Source of the DNA: Chrysochromulina tobinii | Taxonomy: Eukaryota > Haptophyta > Prymnesiales > Chrysochromulinaceae | NCBI GenBank assembly: GCA_001275005.1 | Contig: JWZX01000612.1 | Coordinates: forward strand, 1-13,182 | Direction: 5' to 3' | DNA: 13,182 nucleotides | Shown: positions 1-8,024 of the stretch, one piece after another | How positions within the stretch are numbered: the stretch's first letter is position 1 | How the letters are laid out: every line of letters begins with the position of its first letter | Translations under genes and position numbers: made by a program | Notes under the pieces: model-generated | Databases searched by the model: none | Told to the model about the DNA's origin: nothing | Seen by the model: only the letters and a program-made list of their open reading frames with translations

Positions 1-2
1 AC

Positions 3-3000
3 ACGACAAGGACGGATGCGACGAACGAACTTAGGCTACACGAAGCCATTCGACAGGCACTTGGCGAGCTCAAGAGCGGCGCAGCCACCACACCGGTTGA
101 ATGGGAGTCTCTTCTGCGGAGCACCTTCCAAAACACCAAAACGCCGAGCGCAGAGGTGTGGTGCGTCGGAGGCGGCGACAGTCAGGCAGATGCCATAGGA
201 GGGCGGGTTTTCTGCGACATCGATAGCGCAGAGGAACCACGTGGCGGCGAGGCATCCTGGCTCTGTCGTTTAGACGTCGACGAGCAGGGGTTCCTCGAAG
301 GCTGGATGGAGCGCGCGTGCAGCGTGCGCGCAAAATTCAGGTTCGACGCGGAGGGCTATCTTTGTTTCCGTGACGGCCCGAGGCTTGACCTGCAACAGCT
401 AGCGCAGTTCGACCCGGCGGTGCAGCTCGTGGCGCGTGCGCGGATAGCGCTCAAGGACGTAGACGTCCTTCCTGGTGACGGGATTAAAAGGCAGGAGACG
501 CACGTGCAGCTGGCTGCGCAACGTAATCTATGGGAAAAACTCACAACCTGGTCGGCGAGGATTAAGGCGACACGGATTTATACGCTTGACGGCGGTTGGC
601 GCGAGGTTAAGACGGACGGAGGACGGGTGAAGATTGCTACGAGGGCTGCAATCGACCACGAGGGGCACGTGCTTGGAGGTCGGATATGCGAAGAGGACGT
701 GAACGAGGACAATTATATCGCAGAACTCGCTGCGCAGCTCGACGCGCTCACGGACGCGACTTCACGAGGGCCTGATGAGAGGATCATCATGGTTTTCGAC
801 GCCACGTCGCCGGTGCGGGCGATGCTTCGGTTTGGGCGACTTAGTGCTCGTGCGCGCGGAGATCGGCTCGCCGCGGAGCTGCTCGAGCATTTTGAACGTC
901 TTCGGCGGCGGGTGGCGGCCTTGGTACTCATCTGGCAGACGTCGCACGTGGGCGAGCCGGTCAACGAGTGGGTCGACGTGATGTGCGACAAGTTCGGGGT
1001 GGATGATGATTATCCGATCCCGAGGGGCAAGGTGGAATTTGCCTCTCTCATCTTCCCGGACCACAAGGGCCCGGCGCAGACGTACGCCTTGGATGGTATG
1101 AGTCGCGTCGTCGCGCAACGCTTACGCAACAGAGTGCAGGATACAATTTTGCGCGCTCCTGATGAGCATGTACAGCTTCTTGGGATGACAACGGAGGTGC
1201 AGCAGATTTGCGATGAGATCGCATCAAGACGCTGTCAGTATGTGGATCAGCCGTACGCAGACTTGCGGGTGCGGCGAGTGCTGGCAGCTGAATGGTGCCC
1301 ATTTGGATGCACTGAACACGGCGAGGGGTGGCGCGAAATTCATCCCTCTGCGGTTGCGAGGCGACGGGTGCTGCAGCTTCCAAAGCTCGCGACCCTGGTA
1401 GCGACTACTCTAGGCGCCCGACCTGGTGCAACAGGCCTGATCTCGGCGCAGGATCAGCAGGCTCTGGGCGGGGATACGGTGCAAGCCGGGGACGCGATTG
1501 GATGGCGGGGCAGATGGTTTGCGCGGGCGGAGCGGCCACCCACATGGTGGCATTTCCACTTTGAGTGCACAGGGGCACCTATGTTGGCGGCGCGGAAGTC
1601 CTACGCGCTGGCGGCGGTGGCGGCGCGACGCTGCATGGTAACGTTGCAGAGGGGCCGCGAGCTGGTTCCGCACAGTCAGCTCGACGATCTCATCCTGCTC
1701 ATACATCAAGGTCTGAGAGGCTGGGAGGCGGAAGACGGTGCCACAGGGTCGGTAGCCCAGCGGCAGAGCCTACGGGCTCGCATCCAGCGGAGCGTAACGG
1801 ATGCGTGGGAGACTGAGCTTCTGCGGGCAGGAGCGGCGGGCGCCATTCGAATTTCTGGATCCGGAGCAGACACCAGTGGGCGATGGAGGCTTGCGCTGAC
1901 GGAAATGGTGCTGAGTGGGTGCCAGATGCAGAAACTGGGCAAGGAGCATTGCGCGGAGGGGAGGAGGGCGTTCTGGGGACACCTCGGCGACCTTCGACTT
2001 CTGGGCAAGATCTTTACGGCCTGGAGTCGCGCACTTCTGCACACCACGGCACGCCGGGTGGCGGCGCTGCGGGAACTGCGGACGGCAAGAGAATTTGTCA
2101 CGAGTGTCACGACGGGAGAGAGGAGGCGTCTGCGTAAGGAGGTTGCGACGAGGCTGGCTGAAGTTGACGAGGAACCGGCGGGAAACGCACCAGGCGAGTG
2201 GCTCCGGTTGCGCGCGTGGGTGGCGTGGCGCATGGCGCTGGCACAAGGACTCGGCAGAAGCGGCAGGTGCATCGTCCACGGTGCGGTGCGCGAATCTCTG
2301 TGCGAGCAACTGCTCGAGGCTTCTACTGGGCGACGGCAGGAGATCTCGAGAGCCCGCGAAGGGGTGGCCACGCTGCGTGCGTGGAAGAAATTCGTCTGGC
2401 GGCGATGGCTACGCACGGGCGGGTGGGCTGCGTTTGACCTTTGCCTTCGTAAGGAAGACAGGATCAGGCGAAATCGGGCGCTTGCGGCTCAACGGGATGG
2501 CATGCGCCGATGGGCTCGCAGGGCGGACGGCACCAAGTGGCTCATTCTTACGGAGGCCGAGACGGAGGAGCGATTCGAGCTTTGTCACGAGGGGCTGCGG
2601 GCCCTCCTCGCACTCAAGCAGGTCCTCAGCGCTGGCGAATGGAAGGCGCTTGGAATTCACAATTTGCGACTCGGTCACTTCATTAGGGTCGGACAGTTGT
2701 TCTACGGCCCGGAGGAGAATCCCTCCGGCCACACTTTGAGTGGACACGAGGCGATGGACGTGGGTGAACCTGTGCGACTTGAGATTGAACCAAGATGGGA
2801 TCCACAACGTGGAAAGCGCCGCAGGCAGGAGGTGCAGCGCTCGCGGCGGGAGGTTCGACAGCGTGTCGCCATGGGCCCGGTCGTTGCTGGTCAGGAGGCG
2901 GACGATGGGGGGCGGTGGGCCGTGCGTCGCATCATGGCGGTGCGCCGACACGAGGGACGGCGCGGCCGCCCTCTGGACGTCCTCGTGGAGTGGGAAGGCG

Positions 3001-3236
3001 AAGATTCCGATGGAGATCTCTGGGAGGAATCCTGGGTCAGTGTCACATATCTCTCGAAGGACCTACGTGACGAAGCGAGGAAGCTCGAGAGCGAGTTGTT
3101 CGGGACGCGCGGTGCGCAGGCGCCTAGTCGGCGGGCCGCCCAGCGAGACGGGGCGCGACAGAGACAGGAGAGAGAGAGAGAGACCATGCAATGGAGCTCG
3201 CGACTACGAGAGCGGGCGAGAGGGGCGCTCGTGTAA
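3..3236 (+). CDS. Retrotransposon polyprotein, 3' part: RNase H, possible zinc-binding region, C-terminal chromodomain (5' end outside window)
   Basis: The frame is open from base 3 to the TAA at 3234-3236, about 1,077 codons, so the true start lies to the left. No ATG is needed at the GTG at 156. Counting from that GTG, residues about 140-281 form an RNase HI fold signature: D145 in YTLDGG, E190 in NYIAEL, D215 in IMVFDATS, and H264/D274 in HVGEPVNEWVD. The order and spacing match the family's D-E-D-H-D catalytic set. C381/C385 (CPFGC) and H466/H468/C471 (HFHFEC) could form a zinc site. Residues 540-900 are Arg- and Trp-rich and unrecognised. Residues about 919-977 match a chromodomain, with W921, W946 (LVEWEG) and W956. 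No integrase HHCC/DDE motif and no reverse-transcriptase YxDD box are visible; the reverse transcriptase would lie upstream. The best reading is a LINE-like element, probably mobile or once mobile. A novel class or a domesticated copy cannot be excluded. Confidence 0.75.
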   Translation, partial: TTRTDATNELRLHEAIRQALGELKSGAATTPVEWESLLRSTFQNTKTPSAEVWCVGGGDSQADAIGGRVFCDIDSAEEPRGGEASWLCRLDVDEQGFLEGWMERACSVRAKFRFDAEGYLCFRDGPRLDLQQLAQFDPAVQLVARARIALKDVDVLPGDGIKRQETHVQLAAQRNLWEKLTTWSARIKATRIYTLDGGWREVKTDGGRVKIATRAAIDHEGHVLGGRICEEDVNEDNYIAELAAQLDALTDATSRGPDERIIMVFDATSPVRAMLRFGRLSARARGDRLAAELLEHFERLRRRVAALVLIWQTSHVGEPVNEWVDVMCDKFGVDDDYPIPRGKVEFASLIFPDHKGPAQTYALDGMSRVVAQRLRNRVQDTILRAPDEHVQLLGMTTEVQQICDEIASRRCQYVDQPYADLRVRRVLAAEWCPFGCTEHGEGWREIHPSAVARRRVLQLPKLATLVATTLGARPGATGLISAQDQQALGGDTVQAGDAIGWRGRWFARAERPPTWWHFHFECTGAPMLAARKSYALAAVAARRCMVTLQRGRELVPHSQLDDLILLIHQGLRGWEAEDGATGSVAQRQSLRARIQRSVTDAWETELLRAGAAGAIRISGSGADTSGRWRLALTEMVLSGCQMQKLGKEHCAEGRRAFWGHLGDLRLLGKIFTAWSRALLHTTARRVAALRELRTAREFVTSVTTGERRRLRKEVATRLAEVDEEPAGNAPGEWLRLRAWVAWRMALAQGLGRSGRCIVHGAVRESLCEQLLEASTGRRQEISRAREGVATLRAWKKFVWRRWLRTGGWAAFDLCLRKEDRIRRNRALAAQRDGMRRWARRADGTKWLILTEAETEERFELCHEGLRALLALKQVLSAGEWKALGIHNLRLGHFIRVGQLFYGPEENPSGHTLSGHEAMDVGEPVRLEIEPRWDPQRGKRRRQEVQRSRREVRQRVAMGPVVAGQEADDGGRWAVRRIMAVRRHEGRRGRPLDVLVEWEGEDSDGDLWEESWVSVTYLSKDLRDEARKLESELFGTRGAQAPSRRAAQRDGARQRQERERETMQWSSRLRERARGALV
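573..998 (+). other. RNase H domain within the retroelement ORF
   Basis: All catalytic positions of RNase HI appear in order: Asp (YTLDGG), Glu (NYIAEL), Asp (VFDATS), then His and Asp in HVGEPVNEWVD, which corresponds to the usual H-x-G-x-x-x-N-E-x-x-D ending. Spacings (45, 25 and 59 residues between the acidic residues) are close to those of E. coli RNase HI. The intact active site suggests the domain has been under selection recently. In the parent element its role would be to degrade the RNA strand of RNA/DNA hybrids during reverse transcription. Confidence 0.82.
2910..3086 (+). other. C-terminal chromodomain of the retroelement protein
   Basis: The segment WAVRRIM ... LDVLVEWEGED ... 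DLWEESWV followed by an acidic/basic helix reproduces the chromodomain order of three beta strands and a C-terminal helix. Aligned with HP1 by eye, the first cage aromatic is W921 and the second W946. The third cage position (after WEG) is E949 rather than an aromatic. W956 matches the structural Trp of the TWEP motif. Chromodomains bind methylated histone tails, and in LTR chromoviruses they direct integration to heterochromatin. A targeting role here is inference. Confidence 0.72.
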
Positions 3237-3269
3237 CCCCGCAGCTTTCGAGCCGCAACCGAGAGTTGA

Positions 3270-3358
3270 CTGATGGCTTTCATCAGCTTCAACACTCGCG
3301 TTGTTGAACACCGTACACGCTTAGTATGCCTGGGGGAGACCCCCTCGCCACGTGTACG
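3270..3358 (+). other. Three consecutive stem-loops in the retroelement 3' UTR
   Basis: Just after the stop codon lie three inverted repeats. The first is CTGATG/CATCAG (3270-3275 with 3281-3286, 5-nt loop). The second is TTCAACA/TGTTGAA (3288-3294 with 3302-3308, 7-nt loop). The third is a two-level hairpin: CGTACACG/CGTGTACG (3312-3319 with 3351-3358) enclosing GGGGG/CCCCC (3332-3336 with 3340-3344, 3-nt loop). All stems are perfect. Several non-LTR retrotransposons have a 3' stem-loop that their reverse transcriptase recognises, so this is a candidate for that recognition structure. Confidence 0.6.
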
Positions 3359-3375
3359 CTGCCGGTAGGCGTTGG

Positions 3376-3395
3376 TTACTTACTTACTTACTTAC
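3376..3395 (+). repeat. (TTAC)5 microsatellite, probable 3' tail of the retroelement
   Basis: Five perfect TTAC units follow the structured 3' UTR by 17 bases and are trailed by a degenerate TTCTT. Many non-LTR elements end in a short tandem repeat instead of poly(A), so this is the likely 3' boundary of the element. Without another copy the boundary is not proven. Confidence 0.6.
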
Positions 3396-4245
3396 TTCTT
3401 GCGTTCACGTGGTCGCGACGCAGGTCGCTGGTCGGGGGTAACCCCTGTGTGAGTGTGCGAATACGCCGGAGGGGGGTGCGCGTGTGCGCCTCGTGTACGT
3501 GTACATGTTCGGTATTTATACCACCACCCATGACCACCACCACACCTTGCTACCGGCACTCGCGTTTTAATCCGCGTCCGGTCCTCGCACCTCCGGTAGC
3601 CGAAACCTCAAGCTCAACGAAAAAGGACGTGGCGAGCATCCGTTCTCTCCGCTCAGAGTTTGCTCAGAGTCTCTCCTCGAGCTGCTGCTCAGCTGCTATA
3701 AGCACGGTCGGCGCCAAGCGGCGCGACTATGCACACTGACACCGCACAAAGCATGCTCGATGCTCCGCTTTTCGCCTAGCTTAGCTCAGATCGTCAACTG
3801 CTCAACTCCCCACGCAGGCGCCAGGAGCGAGGAGGAGGGCGGGGCAGGGTGCGTCGTGTCCGGTGGCCACTCTCCACGCGTCACCGGCGTCAGCGGTCTT
3901 CGGCTTGTCAAAAGCGCCTGGTCACAGCTTCCGACAGGGTCGCGGGCACGCGGCTCATGCACATCTTCACGCAGCAGCCCACCTCCGCTTCAGTGCGTCG
4001 CGCCATCGCCACGCCTTTTCAGGTCACGCCATACCGGCTCGGCACGATGCCCAACGCAAGACTCCCCCACCGGGCGTACCTCGGGCACCGGGCGCGGCCG
4101 CCTCTACATCCTCTCGCTCACGCCACCTCCCCGATGCCGCCCGCAGGGGGCCTCGAGCACGTACATGTCCGCCCAGCGGCCCGTGTCTTCATAGCATGCT
4201 TGCCATCAGCCACCCACCACCCGCCATACCCGCTGGAGACGGCGT

Positions 4246-4318
4246 CCCTCACGTAGTCGAGGCACCGCGCTGTACCGGGCGCTATTTGGAGCGGAGACGC
4301 GCCCCTCACGTAGTCGAG
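4246..4318. repeat. Diverged 57-bp duplication with an identical 16-bp core
   Basis: CCCTCACGTAGTCGAG occurs at 4246-4261 and again at 4303-4318, exactly 57 bases apart. Both copies are preceded by GGAGACG-like sequence, so the match extends leftward imperfectly. This looks like a partly decayed tandem duplication in the 3' flank of the TPX2-like gene. Confidence 0.7.
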
Positions 4319-4332
4319 CGGCCGCCCGGCGC

Positions 4333-4373
4333 GACGCTCTTCACGCACCGACGCTCTTCACGCACCGACGCTC
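4333..4373. repeat. 17-bp tandem repeat, about 2.4 copies
   Basis: GACGCTCTTCACGCACC is repeated head to tail at 4333-4349 and 4350-4366, followed by a partial third copy starting GACGCTC. The copies are identical, which implies recent slippage. Confidence 0.85.
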
Positions 4374-4480
4374 CATCCGCCGCTGTCGCCTACAGCTCGG
4401 TGCGCTCCTCTTCGGCTCCAGCCAGCGCTCACGACAGCGCACCTTCTTTTCGTACCGCCTCGTCGGCCGAGGGAGCGGCC

Positions 4481-6734
4481 TCAGAAGCCGGCGGTGAGCA
4501 CCGCGGGCGTTGTAGCGGGCACCGCGGGGCGGGCGGCGGCCCTGTCACGCGTCTGGAGAGCGGGCTCCTTCGGCTTGGTGAGAGGGCGCGTCAGCTGCTT
4601 GGTCACCACAAACGGCGCGCCCTTCATCACCGGCCGCGCCTTGTGAACGAGCGCCTTCTTGAGCTCCACGAGCGCCGCTGCCTCCTCGACGGCCTTCTGC
4701 TGCGCCGTCACGGCGACCTCGGCCTCCTTCTGCGCACGACGCGCCGCCAGCTGCGCCTCGAACTCCTTGCGGCGCTCGAAGCGGTTCTCCGTGCGCTGGA
4801 ACTTGGCAGCCGAGAGCGAGGTGAGCGGCTTGGTCGACTTGTGCGGCTCAAAGGGCGGCACGGAGAGCACCGTTGGTTTGGTCGCCTTGAACTCACGATC
4901 CTTCGCCGCCTGACGCTCCTCCTCTTGCCGCTTGGCCTCAAAGGCGCTCGAAGCCACCTCATGCCGTGCGTCCGTCGTGAGGCTAAAGGGCGCCGGCGCC
5001 GTATGCTTCGACTCCACGGTCGGCTTCCACGCCTCGGGCACGACGAGCATCTTGCGCGCCTTGAAGACACGCGCGGCCGCCTCCGCCTTGGCCTGCTCCT
5101 CGTGTCGGTGCTTCTGTGTCTGCTCGGCCATCTCGTGCCGCGCGACCGACTCGAGCTCAAACGGCTTGGGCATCGTCACCGGTCGCGTGGCCACCTGCTT
5201 CGCGGGCGAAGCCTTCGAGTGATCGGGCATCGGGCGCGCCTTGAATGCCTCGAACGTGGGCTCGACTGCGGCGGGCGCCTCGCGCGCGCGCAGGCTCGTG
5301 TTGAGCTTGGGCGAGATGGGTTTCGTAATCTTGCGCGGCGTCACAATCGCGAGCCCCGCCGCCTTGCCGGCCAAGAGCTTCTTGTTGACCGGTTTCGCCT
5401 TGAAACCAGGGTACGCGGGCGCCGACTGCGTCGAGCCCGCGTCTGAGCGCTCATCATCGTCCTTCGTCGCAGAGCGTCGGCGTTGCGACGAGGGAAGGTT
5501 AGTCGTCGCAAGGTTGAAGACGGCGAACTCGGTCGTCTTGCGCGGCTCGACGCGCTTGACGCCGAGATCGCCTGCCGACTCGAGGACGCGGCGGTCGACG
5601 GGACGCGCCTTGAAGGCAGGGATGCTCTTGAGGAGCTCTTCCTCGATCTCTGCGCTTGACTTGGGCTTGGGTTTACTAGCTGCGCGAAGCTCCGACATCA
5701 GCGTCGGCGCCACGGGCACCGTCTGCGTGAGCGAGGCCGGCGTAGGCACCTCGGGCGTGGCATCTGCCGGTTTGGAGCGGAAGCGCTGCGGCGTCTTGGT
5801 GAACTCCTTCACTTTCTCCATCATCGGCTTCTGTTCGGCATCGACGACGACCTCTAAGCTCTTGTTGCTCGCGTGCAGCTTGAACGGCTCGGGCATCGTC
5901 AGCTGCTTGCCCGAGCGTACCGGCATCGGAGGTCCCCCGTCGGCGAACGCCTTGGGCAGCTGCGCCGCCGCCTTCTCGCGCGCCTCCTTGTCGCGCTTGA
6001 GCTTCTCGAGCGCCGCGGCGATTTGGCGCTCGTCCGTCGTCGCCTTCGAGCCCTTGTCGGGCCGCGCCACTGTTGCCGTCATGAGGGTCGGCGGCACCGG
6101 TTTCGTCGGCTCACGCTTCGCCGCGGGTGCGGCCGGCGCGGCCGGCTTGGGCACGGCCACCGCCGCCGCCGATGCCTTGGTCGTCTTGTTGGCGACTGCG
6201 GGCACCGTGTCTGCAAGCAACGCGGGCTCAGGTGCGGGCACTGGCGCGGGTGCCGACTTCTGAGCCTCCGAAGCTTTGGTCATCTTGTTGGCGACCACTG
6301 GCACGGCGGCGCGGCTTGGCTTGACCGTCTTAGCCGACGAGGGCTGCTCGATGGCCGGCGCGGCGGGGGTGCTGGTCATCACAGGCGTCACATTGAACAC
6401 GGGGGTTGGTGGTGCGGGCGTGGGCGGCAGTGATGCCTCCGCAGGCGGCGGAGGCGGTTGCGGTGGCGGAGGTTGCGGCGGCGCAGCGACTGATCCGGGG
6501 GTCGGTACCGTCTCGCGCGCGTTCATGTCTGTGCAGAACGAGAGGCAGCCGCGATGCGATAGTCAGATGGGGGGATCGAGATCTTTGAGAGACCATGGCG
6601 AGGCCGCACGCACTGAACCAGTTGGTCGCGCCGGGCGACATCGCGGAGGCAGTCTGCTTCTCCTTGGTCAGGTCGGCGAAGCGCGGCGCGTCGAAGTTGT
6701 ACTGCTCCGATCGCACCTTTTTGGTCGCCGACAT
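4481..6734 (-). CDS. TPX2: TPX2-like spindle assembly factor (two exons)
   Basis: Model: exon 1 6734-6614, intron 6613-6529, exon 2 6528-4481 (TGA), 722 residues. TPX2 proteins bind microtubules, promote spindle nucleation under Ran control and activate Aurora kinase. Exon 1 encodes MSATKKVRSEQYNFDAPRFADL and, after a gap, NWF, resembling the N-terminal Aurora-binding stretch of animal and plant TPX2 (Y-x-x-D-A-P ... D-x-W-F). Exon 2 begins with a Pro-rich linker, has Ala/Lys-rich helical segments, then a series of TPX2-type motifs: FKARPV, FKAKPV, FKARPMP, FKARKM and FKATKP, interleaved with MPEPFKL, MPKPFEL and APAPFSL and charged helices. The start at 6734 is preferred over the in-frame ATG at 6788 because the family-like sequence begins there. 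A start at 6526 would lose the Aurora-binding part. I am confident of the family, moderately confident of the exact exon 1 boundary. Confidence 0.82.
6529..6613 (-). other. 85-nt intron of the TPX2-like gene
   Basis: On the minus strand the donor is A|GTGCGTGC and the acceptor is pyrimidine-rich ending GCACAG|AC. A CTGAC branch-point-like site lies upstream of the acceptor. Splicing (phase 1) joins TGGTTC-A to AC-ATG and keeps the frame into the long exon. The only donor with the right phase near the end of the conserved motif is this one. Confidence 0.7.
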
Positions 6735-7137
6735 GGTTCCGACGGCCGGTGGCCTGGCGCGAGAAAGCCTCAAGTGCTGTGAAGGCAAGCAACTGTGGGG
6801 TCATGTGGGGTCAAGCAACTCCCCACGTTCTTCCCTAAAATTCTTTGCATACGGACTTGACTTAAACATCGGACAGTGTGGAGTGTGAGTGTCTTTTTTC
6901 GAGTTAAAACGGTTTCACCTCAGACGTCAATTGGAATTGCTCAGAATTCAACTCAGAATCTCAGATCAGTCACACTTACTCACTCAATTGTACTCACTCC
7001 GCCACTCTCTCCCCCCGTCGCGTGACCCCCTGGCGCCTTGATCGCGTCCTTTCGAGTCCACTAGTAATAAACCCGGGCGGATACGTTGTATCCGGAGCGC
7101 TCTGCACCTCTCTGCTCACGGTTGTACTAGGGGCATG
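6735..7137. other. AT-richer intergenic spacer: TPX2 promoter side and 3' flank of the membrane-protein gene
   Basis: No gene is apparent. Base composition drops to near-even GC between about 6830 and 7000, unlike the surroundings. The left part has direct repeats of CAAGCAACT (6784-6792 and 6812-6820) around GTGGGGTCA repeats, with CCCCAC as a complement of GTGGGG. The middle has several CTCAGA units (about 6917-6966). A perfect hairpin sits at 7078-7094. The spacer must contain the promoter of the TPX2-like gene, but I see no certain TATA box. Confidence 0.45.
7078..7094 (-). other. Perfect 7-bp hairpin downstream of the membrane-protein gene
   Basis: CGGATAC (7078-7084) and GTATCCG (7088-7094) are exact reverse complements with a GTT loop. 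The hairpin lies 43 bases past the stop codon of the minus-strand gene ending at 7138, so it would fall in its 3' UTR or near its RNA end. Function unknown. Confidence 0.5.
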
Positions 7138-7986
7138 CTATCGGGTCGGGCTGTTTTTGGCCCGCACCGTGGACGCGTCCGAGCGAGCATCCGAAGGCGA
7201 GCGTACGTGGTTCATGACTCGCTCGACCTTCTCAGGACCGGCAAGACCGATGAGGGCCGCGTCGAAGGCTGCTTTCGAGAGCTGGCCGCCATCGACGCGT
7301 GCCATGCCCTCGCGGAGCCGATCGCACGGGCGATCGACGCGCTTGCCAAGCGCCTTGTCGCGGAGCAGCTCGTCGAGCAGCTGCTTCCGCTCGCTCTCGT
7401 CCAGCAGTGACAGCTCAACTGTCACCCGCGCCGCTGCCGTCGCGTCCGCAGGGCTGCTGTTACCGGCAGGTACGACACCGCCGGCTACGGACGCGCCGCT
7501 GACGCCCGCGACAGCGCCTGTGCCGGCGCCAGCGCCTGTGCCGGCACCAGCGCCTCCAGCGCTGCCGCCGCCGCCCGCAATAGAGGCCCGCGTGCGCGCG
7601 GCATACGTAGGTGATGGCGGCGGCTCGGGGGCTTCGAGGCGTGGCTCGGGCGCCTCGTGTGCACCGCCAGAGCGCTGTATCGAGCGGCCGTTGGGCGACC
7701 AGCCCTCATCGAACGCGTCCTCGTGGGCGTCGTGCAGAGTCCCCTGCCTCCCCTGCCCCTCGTGCAACGAGCGAGAGAGAGCCATTGCCAACTGAAGGTC
7801 GTCATCCTCCTGAGAGGCATGCGGCGGCATTCGTGACGAGCAACTCGCGCCATTGTGAGCAGCACGGGCCTCGTCCACCGCCCCACCGGAGGCGCCCTTG
7901 GCCGCGCCGCCCTTGCCGGCCGCCCCACCCTTGTCGCGCGCACCCGCCGCCTTGGCCACCGCCTTGGACGGTGACGACGACGGTGA

Positions 7987-8024
<38 letters not shown>

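Larger units (their letters stand above)
3401..4480. other. Intergenic region without a convincing gene
   Basis: The stretch separates the retroelement tail from the stop codon of the TPX2-like gene. Open frames exist on the + strand, but they are low-complexity, Arg/Ser/Pro-rich and run antisense into the TPX2 coding region. I regard them as by-products of high GC content. Visible items are a GGGG-GTAA-CCCC mini-hairpin (3434-3445), an 11-nt near-identical tandem repeat around 3651-3672 (GCTCAGAGTTT, GCTCAGAGTCT), and the duplications at 4234-4366. The 3' UTR of the TPX2-like gene should lie in its right part. Confidence 0.5.

Noticed and set aside
3850-4400. CRISPR-like or satellite array
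   Set aside because: Only two copies of each unit, with no regular spacer pattern, in a eukaryotic genome.
3863-5446. Long + strand ORF (527 codons)
   Set aside because: It overlaps the well-supported TPX2-like exon on the other strand. Its Arg/Leu-rich sequence has no motifs and reflects the antisense of a GC-rich gene.
5241-6263. + strand ORF of 340 codons antisense to the TPX2-like gene
   Set aside because: Low-complexity Ala/Ser/Gly/Arg content, no motif, entirely explained by codon bias of the true gene.
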